The notes under the pieces were generated by a model, which saw nothing but the letters and a program-made list of their open reading frames with translations, searched no databases and was not told the origin of the DNA. Shown here piece by piece: positions 1 through 5,469 of a stretch of 7,934 nt of DNA. Origin of the DNA: an uncultured Caryophanales bacterium (GTDB lineage Bacteria > Bacillota_I > Bacilli_A > RF39 > UBA660); contig CAMYXG010000056.1 in assembly GCA_947303225.1 (NCBI GenBank), positions 1-7,934 of the forward strand, given 5' to 3'. Each line of letters opens with the position of its first letter. Position 1 is the stretch's first letter. The translations under genes were made by a program, and so were the position numbers.

Positions 1-1
1 A

Positions 2-655
2 GAATCATCAGATTTACCAACAACAGCAGATACCATAGTTTTCAAATTTAATGTAGTATATGTTCAACCAGATAGTACTGCAATATCACGTGCTAAGTAT
101 GTTTATACAGTAAACAAGTCTGATGAAAGTGCAACAACTCCAAAATTGAATGCAGTATGGTTAAATGAAGCATTTCCTGAAAGTATTCCTCGGTATCAAA
201 CTCCAAGTGAAGCATTAGCCGCAATCGCCACTGCATCTCATCAAAACTTACCTTTTTATTTAAAGCATAAAATAGAAAATGGAATTGTATCTGAGTCATA
301 TGTAGAAATTGTGATAACACCTGAAATGGCTGGAGAAAATCCAGGAATGGTAGCAGGAACATATACATTAAGAGGAGAAAAAACTTATGATTTTGAGACA
401 TCTACTTCTGTAGTAGGAGAAGGCTATATTAGTCCATATTTTGAATCAAATAAAGAAGCAATTAAAACTGCTTTTGGCTATTCAACTAATCCATCTCGTT
501 GTACTGATAGTTTATCTTTATTTGGGTGTGAAATTTCAAATCCACGGTTTCTTATTAGTTCTAGTACAGATGGTAGTGTAGGCGTTACTCGTGGCTCTTA
601 TGAAGGTTGTGCTGTGAAGGGTGAAGGTATTGCTGCTTGTCATTGGTGGGGTTAA
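2..655 (+). CDS. C-terminal part of a secreted/surface protein, possibly type IV pilin-like (5' end outside window)
   Basis: The frame is open from base 2 to the TAA at 653-655, giving 217 residues of a protein whose start lies upstream. The first TTG inside (146) has coding sequence in frame before it and is not a start. The fragment is rich in Ser, Thr, Gly and aromatic residues, has no membrane segment, and carries four Cys in its last third: a pair in SRCTDSLSLFGCE and a pair in EGCAVKGEGIAACHWWG at the extreme C-terminus. Paired cysteines close to the C-terminus and a strand-rich composition fit an extracytoplasmic domain such as a type IV pilin or pseudopilin head, but the diagnostic N-terminal prepilin signal is off the window. 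Other exported adhesin-like proteins are equally possible. I am confident that it is coding and weakly confident of the family. Confidence 0.82.
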   Translation, partial: ESSDLPTTADTIVFKFNVVYVQPDSTAISRAKYVYTVNKSDESATTPKLNAVWLNEAFPESIPRYQTPSEALAAIATASHQNLPFYLKHKIENGIVSESYVEIVITPEMAGENPGMVAGTYTLRGEKTYDFETSTSVVGEGYISPYFESNKEAIKTAFGYSTNPSRCTDSLSLFGCEISNPRFLISSSTDGSVGVTRGSYEGCAVKGEGIAACHWWG

Positions 656-742
656 TTATGATTACTTTTATTATTTCTTTTATTTGATTTATTATGTTTT
701 AAATTAATATTGATGATATTGTTTTGTATTTCTAGATATTAT

Positions 743-770
743 AAAATCGGATTTATTTATCCGATTTTTT
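743..770. terminator. Bidirectional intrinsic terminator between the surface-protein gene and rarA
   Basis: A perfect 10-bp inverted repeat (743-752 with 759-768, core ATCGGAT/ATCCGAT) encloses a 6-nt loop. A run of six T (765-770) follows on the plus strand and a TTTTAT run on the minus strand. It can therefore end both the upstream plus-strand gene and the converging rarA, whose stop codon (753-755 on the minus strand) lies in the hairpin loop. Confidence 0.85.
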
Positions 771-1979
771 GTTTTTTATTCTATTTAATTTATCATATAT
801 TTCTTTTAATTGTTTTTCATAACCGATATCTTTTGGAGTATAATATTTTTTATTCTTTATTTTATCTGGTAGATATTGTTGTATGACATATGATCCTGGA
901 TAATTATGTGGATATTTATAATCTGGAGAATCTGTTTTGATATGATTTGGTATATTACCGGTTGATCCCTGTTCTATATCTTCTAGTGCTTTATCTAAGG
1001 CAATATGTGCAGTATTACTTTTTGGAGATAGGGCCATTTCTGATACAATTGTTCCTAATGGAATTCTTGCTTCTGGTAAACCTACACGTTCTGCTGCATT
1101 GATTGCAGCATCTAATCTTGGACCAATTGCTGGATTTGCTAGACCAATATCTTCATAAGCTATAACACTTAATCTTCTATATATGGATTCTAGATCTCCT
1201 TCCATAATTAATCTTCCTAGGTAGTGAAGGGATGCATCTATATCGCTTCCTCTAATTGATTTTTGTAATCCACTTAATACATCATAATGACCATCTCCAT
1301 CTTTATCTGAAAAGAATACTGGTCGATTATTTATACTTTTTATTTTTTCTTCTGTTATTTTTTTATCATCTGTTGAGTAATATGCTATTTCTAATAGATT
1401 ATAAGCATATCTTAGGTCATTTCCAGAGAGTTTTGCTATTAACTGGATCGTTTTGTCATCTATTTTAATTCCTTCTAAATCTGGGTGCTTTATAGCCTTT
1501 TTTAGACCTTTTATAATATCTTCTGTTTCTAATTCTTTTAATTCGAATAATTGACATCTACTTCTTATTGCTGGATTGATAGAATGGTATGGATTTGCAG
1601 TTGTCATTCCTATTAATGTGATTAATCCACTTTCTAATTGTGGTAGTAGAATATCTTGTTTATCTTTATTTAATCTATGTATTTCATCCATTATAAGGAC
1701 AATTTCTCCATACATTTTTGCTTCTTCAATTACAATATCAATATCTTTCTTTGTATTGATTGTTGCATTTAAAAAACGATATCTAACTCCTAATTCGTTT
1801 ATCATAGCATTTGCAATAGATGTTTTTCCAATACCTGGTTTTCCATATAGAATCATTGAAAATAATTTTTTATTTTTTACTAAATTACTTATTATCTTTC
1901 CTTTTCCAATTAAATGTTTTTGTCCTATTACATCTGATAATGTTTTTGGAGCTAATTTTAGTGCTAATGGTTTACTCAT
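753..1979 (-). CDS. rarA: Replication-associated recombination protein A (RarA/MgsA), AAA+ ATPase
   Basis: RarA is a clamp-loader-like AAA+ ATPase that acts on single-stranded DNA gaps at stalled replication forks, interacting with SSB. The 408-residue product is near family length. The AAA+ parts are in order: Walker A GKPGIGKTS (46-54), Walker B LIMDEIH (95-101), sensor 1 TTAN (126-129), arginine-finger region SRC (140-142) and sensor 2 GNDLR (186-190). The C-terminal tetramerisation region carries the family signatures KDGDGHYDVLSG (226-237) and LPEARIPLG (301-309), and the end has the PDYKYPHNYPGSY block seen in the family. The ATG at 1979 is supported by AAGGTGATC a few bases upstream. 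It lies downstream of the PH-domain gene with a terminator-like hairpin between. I see no convincing promoter in the 56-base gap, so expression may depend on read-through from the PH gene or on a promoter inside it. Confidence 0.97.
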   Translation of the reverse strand: MSKPLALKLAPKTLSDVIGQKHLIGKGKIISNLVKNKKLFSMILYGKPGIGKTSIANAMINELGVRYRFLNATINTKKDIDIVIEEAKMYGEIVLIMDEIHRLNKDKQDILLPQLESGLITLIGMTTANPYHSINPAIRSRCQLFELKELETEDIIKGLKKAIKHPDLEGIKIDDKTIQLIAKLSGNDLRYAYNLLEIAYYSTDDKKITEEKIKSINNRPVFFSDKDGDGHYDVLSGLQKSIRGSDIDASLHYLGRLIMEGDLESIYRRLSVIAYEDIGLANPAIGPRLDAAINAAERVGLPEARIPLGTIVSEMALSPKSNTAHIALDKALEDIEQGSTGNIPNHIKTDSPDYKYPHNYPGSYVIQQYLPDKIKNKKYYTPKDIGYEKQLKEIYDKLNRIKNKKSDK

Positions 1980-2009
1980 TTGATCACCTTTTTCTTTTGT
2001 TCTTTGTAG

Positions 2010-2037
2010 AAAAAAATCTACTTTTTTTAGTAGATTT
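2010..2037 (-). terminator. Terminator-like hairpin between the PH-domain gene and rarA
   Basis: On the minus-strand transcript a 9-bp stem AAATCTACT/AGTAGATTT (genomic 2029-2037 and 2014-2022) has a 6-nt A loop, and seven consecutive U end the structure. It overlaps the TAA stop of the PH-domain gene. The 3' arm can instead pair with a downstream TCTAC (genomic GTAGA 2006-2010), forming a weaker alternative hairpin. The element is probably a partial terminator or attenuator ahead of rarA. Confidence 0.7.
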
Positions 2038-2440
2038 ATACTTTATCAAAATATGTGATGTTTCTTTCCATAACATCTGCTTCTATAGCATCTCTTAATA
2101 GTTTTCTTACTTTTTCACAATCTCTAATATTTTTAAGAGTTATGATTTCTCCTGCTCGTTCTCCACTTGAATGAGAATCTATTTTTACTTTAATAGTTCC
2201 TACTTTAAGCATTTTTTGCCATAGACTGATTTCTAAATCGGCATCTTTTAATAGATATAACTCTGTTGTATTTGTTCTTTGACGGAAGAATCCTCTTTTA
2301 ATAATTAATTCATCTTTTGATATCTGATAATGAGTAAAGTTCATATGAATTAAACTTAAGAATCTTGCCCATAGCCCTGCTGGTTGACCTTCCCATTTTA
2401 TTTCAAAATCTACGTCTTCTATTTTATCAACATTTTTCAT
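2036..2440 (-). CDS. Bacterial PH-domain (bPH/DUF304-like) small protein
   Basis: This 134-residue protein has no signal peptide or membrane segment. The stretch from HYQISKDELIIKRGFF (about 37-52) through a Leu/Glu-rich strand (TELYLLKDADLEISL) and a late helix (about 104-119, NIRDCEKVRKLLRDAI) has the strand-strand-helix pattern of bacterial pleckstrin-homology-like proteins: an inner kink 'I...R.G....R...' strand pair followed by a C-terminal amphipathic helix. Such domains usually mediate oligomerisation or membrane association; the function of this one is unknown. The ATG at 2440 has GGTGATT just upstream and a TATAAT box at 2456-2461, so the start is well supported. It precedes rarA on the same strand. 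The family call rests on pattern recognition of the translation only. Confidence 0.75.
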   Translation of the reverse strand: MKNVDKIEDVDFEIKWEGQPAGLWARFLSLIHMNFTHYQISKDELIIKRGFFRQRTNTTELYLLKDADLEISLWQKMLKVGTIKVKIDSHSSGERAGEIITLKNIRDCEKVRKLLRDAIEADVMERNITYFDKV

Positions 2441-2455
2441 ATAATCACCACATTC

Positions 2456-2461
2456 ATTATA
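2456..2461 (-). promoter_or_regulatory. -10 box of the PH-domain gene promoter
   Basis: On the minus strand a perfect TATAAT lies 15 bases upstream of the ATG at 2440, giving a 5' UTR of only about 10 bases that contains the GGTGATT ribosome binding site. The -35 hexamer at the right spacing is poor, but an A/T tract (T7A7, 2465-2478) fills the spacer region. The short leader makes this a likely but not certain start point. Confidence 0.55.
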
Positions 2462-2490
2462 TCATTTTTTTAAAAAAAGGAATATCTTAT

Positions 2491-2519
2491 TTGACATATT
2501 TTTTGATTTATTGTAAAAT
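2491..2519 (+). promoter_or_regulatory. Strong sigma-70/SigA-type promoter for the structured RNA and the M20 gene
   Basis: A perfect -35 TTGACA (2491-2496) is followed after exactly 17 bases by a -10 TAAAAT (2514-2519), with one mismatch to consensus. The predicted transcription start is about 2526. It is the best promoter in the window. It reads into the structured RNA segment and is divergent to the PH-domain promoter 30-60 bases away. Nothing comparable lies between the terminator at 2664-2692 and the M20 start codon. Confidence 0.8.
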
Positions 2520-2525
2520 GTTTTC

Positions 2526-2692
2526 TGTGGAGGGATGAGTATAGGTATTTATCTATTACATTACGAAGAAGATACAATAACACTCATACACTTGTGAAAA
2601 GGTAGTTTTACTGGATACAAGTGGTTTTTGATTTCTTTTATCTTTTTTATAATTATAATAATTAAACTAGGTATAAGCATTACCTAGTTTTT
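2526..2692 (+). ncRNA. Structured RNA of ~170 nt: stand-alone small RNA (6S candidate) or terminating leader of the M20 gene
   Basis: No ORF explains this stretch, yet it has its own strong promoter, stable helices and a terminator. Helices visible by eye: ATGAGT 2535-2540 with ACTCAT 2582-2587; inside it TATT 2546-2549 with AATA 2576-2579 and TATC 2550-2553 with GATA 2571-2574 (one bulged C); then a perfect 7-bp CACTTGT 2589-2595 with ACAAGTG 2617-2623, whose 21-nt interior can form a small AGT/ACT hairpin. A U-rich linker leads to the terminator. I do not recognise the consensus of a known riboswitch (purine, TPP, SAM, T-box, ZTP, fluoride and THF checked by eye). In B. subtilis the 6S-1 RNA gene lies next to rarA, and the size fits, so 6S RNA is a reasonable guess. 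However, a long 6S-like rod with paired ends is not obvious here. Confidence 0.5.
2664..2692 (+). terminator. Intrinsic terminator directly upstream of the M20 ribosome binding site
   Basis: A perfect 10-bp stem AAACTAGGTA (2664-2673) with TACCTAGTTT (2681-2690) has a 7-nt loop and a T run (2688-2692). The Shine-Dalgarno GGAGGAG starts at 2698, only a few bases past the release point. Termination here would exclude the M20 gene from the transcript, so the site either ends a small RNA or works as an attenuator. Confidence 0.88.
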
Positions 2693-2697
2693 ATATT

Positions 2698-2704
2698 GGA
2701 GGAG
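2698..2704 (+). promoter_or_regulatory. Strong ribosome binding site of the M20 gene
   Basis: GGAGGAG ends five bases before the ATG at 2710, and GGAGG itself is 7 bases away. This fixes the start codon. The site is nearly complete against the 16S 3' tail and follows the terminator with almost no gap. Confidence 0.85.
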
Positions 2705-2709
2705 ATTTT

Positions 2710-3762
2710 ATGAAAGATACTATTGTTGAAGTTACAAAGGATTTGATGAGTTTTCATACTTATTATAAAAATAAGAATGAATTTACGAAGTTATTTGATT
2801 ATATTCGTTCTAGATATTCTAACCTTGTTATTCATGAGTATGAATTTGATGGTAAAAAATGTATGGTTTTAAGTAATTTTGATACTAAAAATTTTGATTT
2901 GGTTTTTTGTTGTCATTGTGATGTGGTTTTTACGGATTCTTGGGATGTTTTGGAAGATAATGAAAATCTATATGGAAGAGGAAGTATAGACATGAAGGGT
3001 GGTTTAGCTGTTTGTTTAGAGGCTCTTAAGAATTCTCATACTAAGAAGAACATTGGTCTTTTTGTTACTACTGATGAAGAAATTGATGGGTTTACTTGTC
3101 AGAAATTATTAGAAATCTATCATGCTGGGTTTGCTATTATCCCTGATGGTGGAAAGAACTTTCAGTTGATTAAAGAGGAAAAGGGCCTTTTACAGTTAGA
3201 ATTATCTTTAAAAACTCATAGTAGCCATGCTAGTCAACCATGGAATGGAGTTAATGCAATTGATCAGTTATATTCTATTTATCAAGAATTATCAAAGAAT
3301 TATCCTTTACCTAAAAATAGTAATGATTATATTACTAGTATTAATTTAAGTGCTATAGAGGGTGGAGATAGTTTTAATCGTGTTCCAGATACTTGTATGA
3401 TGAAATTAGATATTCGATATACTAGTGATACGAATAAAAAGAAATTATTGAATGAGATTAAAAAGATTTCTTCGAAGGTTCGCGTTCAAGTAGTTTTTGA
3501 AAGTAGTATTTTTATTTGTGATATGAAAGATAGGAACGTATTGAAATATTTAGATATTTCTAAAGATGTTGTTGGTAAAGAGATTGAAGTCATTGGATGT
3601 GAGTCAAGTAGTGATGCTGTTTATTTTTATGATAAAAAGATTCCTACTGTTATTATGAATCCTATTGGGGATTATCCTCATGGTGAGAAGGAATATGTTT
3701 CTAAAGATAGTTTATATACATTATTTTTGATTTATCAGCGTATGATAGAGGAGGTTGTATAA
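2710..3762 (+). CDS. M20-family zinc metallopeptidase/deacylase (ArgE/DapE/CPG2-like)
   Basis: M20 enzymes are cytoplasmic di-zinc hydrolases that remove acyl groups from amino acids or cleave dipeptides. The 350-residue product has the full set of catalytic landmarks: H69 and D71 in CCHCDVV, the bridging Asp D94 in GRGSIDMKGG, the catalytic pair E123-E124 in TTDEE, D146 as the likely third ligand (IPDGG), and the final ligand H324 in YPHGEKEYV. H173 in HSSHAS matches the His that the dimerisation domain (about 155-265) contributes to the active site. It should therefore be active. Substrate cannot be read from sequence: ArgE, DapE, acetyl-lysine deacetylase and small dipeptidase lines all look similar. 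The gene is preceded by a terminator-bearing leader and is followed after one base by a GNAT acetyltransferase, which hints at a shared N-acylated substrate (inference). Confidence 0.92.
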   Translation: MKDTIVEVTKDLMSFHTYYKNKNEFTKLFDYIRSRYSNLVIHEYEFDGKKCMVLSNFDTKNFDLVFCCHCDVVFTDSWDVLEDNENLYGRGSIDMKGGLAVCLEALKNSHTKKNIGLFVTTDEEIDGFTCQKLLEIYHAGFAIIPDGGKNFQLIKEEKGLLQLELSLKTHSSHASQPWNGVNAIDQLYSIYQELSKNYPLPKNSNDYITSINLSAIEGGDSFNRVPDTCMMKLDIRYTSDTNKKKLLNEIKKISSKVRVQVVFESSIFICDMKDRNVLKYLDISKDVVGKEIEVIGCESSSDAVYFYDKKIPTVIMNPIGDYPHGEKEYVSKDSLYTLFLIYQRMIEEVV

Positions 3763-3763
3763 T

Positions 3764-4504
3764 ATGTTAAATATTGAAAAGATAACTAATAAAGTAATAA
3801 AAGAATATCGTACACGTGAGTATTTTAGAAAGATTAAAGAAGACCATTCTCCTATTAGAATTTGGAAAAGACTGCCAAATGGTTGTAGTATCGGTACCAT
3901 TCAATATAGTGAAGATAATGTTACTATATTAGAAGAATTATTACAAAGTTTTAGTGAACAATATGGTGAAGTTATTGATAGAGATGCTGCTAGAGAAGAA
4001 CTTCTTTTATATCAAAATCATGGTAAATGTTTTATTTATTTTAATGAAGATGGAAAACCTATTAGTATGAATGGAGTTATTTATAATGAAGATAATGTTT
4101 CTGTTGATTTTTTGAAAAAAGATGGAACTACTCCTTCTAACTTATATTTCTATGGTTTAAGTACTTTAAAAGAACATAGAGGAAAGGGAGCATGTCGTGA
4201 ATTAATTAAGTTTGCTATTCAATTTGCTTTTTATAATCATTTTGATTTGGTTTATGCTCGTACAGATTTAATTGATTCTAATTCTGAATGGATTATGGCT
4301 AATGCTGGACTAGAGGTTTGCACTTTTGATAATCAGATTATTGCTGAATGGGTTGATGTTACAGAAAATCAAGGAGATTATCGATTGCATATGTGGCTTC
4401 CTTTTCGTAATGATGTACTTTGCTTTCCAAAAGATAAAGCTATTTTTGCTGATTCTAATACTCGTCAGATCTCATTTGAACAAGCAAAAGTGTTAGTGAA
4501 GTAA
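3764..4504 (+). CDS. GNAT-family N-acetyltransferase
   Basis: This is a 246-residue acyl-CoA-dependent transferase. The acetyl-CoA loop of GNAT motif A is visible as LKEHRGKGACRELI (about 135-148, with R139-G140-K141-G142), preceded by the usual strand YFYGLSTL (128-135) and followed by a helix and the strand DLVYARTD (161-168). SEWIMANAGLE (174-184) fits motif B with its typical 'N..R/a..G.e' end. The N-terminal ~50 residues are an extension ahead of the core. I chose the ATG at 3764 because AGGAGG (3749-3754) lies nine bases upstream; the TTG at 3755 in frame overlaps that site and cannot be the start. The start is one base after the M20 stop, so translation is likely coupled. The substrate is unknown; a small amine or amino acid also handled by the M20 deacylase is plausible but unproven. 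Confidence 0.88.
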   Translation: MLNIEKITNKVIKEYRTREYFRKIKEDHSPIRIWKRLPNGCSIGTIQYSEDNVTILEELLQSFSEQYGEVIDRDAAREELLLYQNHGKCFIYFNEDGKPISMNGVIYNEDNVSVDFLKKDGTTPSNLYFYGLSTLKEHRGKGACRELIKFAIQFAFYNHFDLVYARTDLIDSNSEWIMANAGLEVCTFDNQIIAEWVDVTENQGDYRLHMWLPFRNDVLCFPKDKAIFADSNTRQISFEQAKVLVK

Positions 4505-4515
4505 TATTACCATTA

Positions 4516-4544
4516 TTGTCTTTTTTATCTAGAAATGTTAGAAT
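4516..4544 (+). promoter_or_regulatory. Candidate internal promoter for xerD-deoB
   Basis: TTGTCT (4516-4521) is separated by exactly 17 bases from TAGAAT (4539-4544), and a TG one base before the latter makes an extended -10. Transcription would begin around 4551, leaving a short leader with the xerD ribosome binding site. This also argues against starts at TTG 4516 or ATG 4543, which would be inside the promoter. Confidence 0.55.
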
Positions 4545-4566
4545 GATTATAGAAAAGAGTGATAAC

Positions 4567-5454
4567 ATGAAGGTAGAGGATGCAATAGATGATTTTTTAA
4601 ATTATTGTATTTTTGAAAAAGGTCTTTCTGATAAAACTAGAATTTCTTATCAGAATGATTTGGATATCTATTGTTTATTTTTAAAAAATAAAGGTATTGA
4701 TACTGTTAATAACATTGATAGTGATTCAATCAAAGATTTTTTAGTTTATCGTTCTAATGAAGAGACTACTACAATTGCTCATAATCTTACTGTTATTAAG
4801 AATTTTCATTTATATTTAGTGAAAGAAAAAATTGTTTCTAATAATGTTTCTGAGTTTATTGAAAGACCAAAATTAAAGAAATCTCTTCCGAAAGCTTTAA
4901 GTATTGAGGATGTTGATTTACTTATGGATATTTCATTAAATACTCCATTTGACTATCGTAATAAGGCTATGTTAGAATTGATGTATGGATGTGGACTAAG
5001 AGTAAGTGAACTTGTTAACTTAGAGATTCATGATATTGATATGGTTAATTGTTTCATACGAATTATGGGTAAAGGAAGTAAAGAAAGAGAAGTTCCATTA
5101 GGAGAATATGCTATTTATTATTTAAATCTTTATTTGGAAAAAAGACCTTTATTATTGAAACAAAAGACTTGTGATAAATTATTTTTAAATAATCATGGAC
5201 AGGGTATGACTAGACAAGGATTTTTTAAAAATTTAAAGAGTATTTTACAGGAGAAGGGCTTAAATTCTAATATATCTCCTCATACTTTACGTCATAGTTT
5301 TGCTACACATCTTATTAATCGAGGAGCAGATCTTCGTAGTATTCAAGAAATGCTTGGACATTCTGATATTTCAACAACAAAAATTTATACAAAAGTTACA
5401 GATGAAAAAGTTTTGGAAGATTATCAAACTTTTCACTTGCGTAGTAAAAAATAA
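4567..5454 (+). CDS. xerD: Site-specific tyrosine recombinase XerD
   Basis: XerD, with XerC, resolves chromosome dimers at dif near the division septum, activated by the FtsK/SpoIIIE-type translocase. The 295-residue product has an N-terminal SAM-like core-binding domain (about 1-100) and a C-terminal catalytic domain with all expected residues: R145 (GCGLRVSEL), K169 (GKGSKE), H239 and R242 (HTLRHSF), H265 (LGHSDIS) and the nucleophile Y274 (TKIYT). Spacing matches the E. coli XerD set closely. I prefer the ATG at 4567 because AAGAGTGAT lies just before it and the protein then begins at the normal family position; upstream in-frame TTG 4516 and ATG 4543 lack a ribosome site. The xerD-deoB order is the same as in B. 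subtilis (ripX-drm), which favours XerD over XerC or a phage integrase. Confidence 0.93.
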   Translation: MKVEDAIDDFLNYCIFEKGLSDKTRISYQNDLDIYCLFLKNKGIDTVNNIDSDSIKDFLVYRSNEETTTIAHNLTVIKNFHLYLVKEKIVSNNVSEFIERPKLKKSLPKALSIEDVDLLMDISLNTPFDYRNKAMLELMYGCGLRVSELVNLEIHDIDMVNCFIRIMGKGSKEREVPLGEYAIYYLNLYLEKRPLLLKQKTCDKLFLNNHGQGMTRQGFFKNLKSILQEKGLNSNISPHTLRHSFATHLINRGADLRSIQEMLGHSDISTTKIYTKVTDEKVLEDYQTFHLRSKK

Positions 5455-5460
5455 AGGAGT
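5453..5460 (+). promoter_or_regulatory. Ribosome binding site of deoB overlapping the xerD stop
   Basis: AAAGGAGT begins inside the xerD TAA codon and lies ten bases before the deoB ATG at 5470, so the two genes are tightly linked in one transcript. Confidence 0.75.
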
Positions 5461-5469
5461 AGTTTATTT

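Noticed and set aside
93..401. Minus-strand reading frame of 102 codons inside the surface-protein gene
   Set aside because: It is antisense to a well-supported coding frame, gives a Phe/Leu/His-rich sequence typical of a shadow frame, and has no ribosome binding site.
146..655. TTG at 146 as start of the first gene
   Set aside because: The same frame is open and protein-like back to base 2, so the gene begins outside the window.
1256..2098. Several plus-strand frames opposite rarA and the PH-domain gene
   Set aside because: All are Phe/Leu/Ile-rich antisense shadows of strongly supported minus-strand genes; the hydrophobicity is a by-product of A-rich coding on the other strand.
2601..2616. 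AGTTTTACTGGATAC as a 6S RNA product-RNA template
   Set aside because: It loosely resembles the B. subtilis 6S-1 template, but it sits in a hairpin interior about 80 nt from the start rather than in a clear central bubble; too weak to claim.
2646..2659. Two TATAAT hexamers (2648-2653, 2654-2659) as a second promoter for the M20 gene
   Set aside because: There is no acceptable -35 at 16-18 bases, and a transcript from here would start at or inside the terminator hairpin; probably just AT-rich linker.
2526..2692. T-box, purine, TPP, SAM, ZTP, fluoride or THF riboswitch
   Set aside because: None of the consensus blocks I know for these classes (for example the T-box GGGTGG...CCGCG antiterminator) is present.
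4567..5454. Phage or transposon integrase
   Set aside because: Length, residue spacing and the deoB neighbour match housekeeping XerD; no att-like repeats, tRNA or other mobile genes are nearby.
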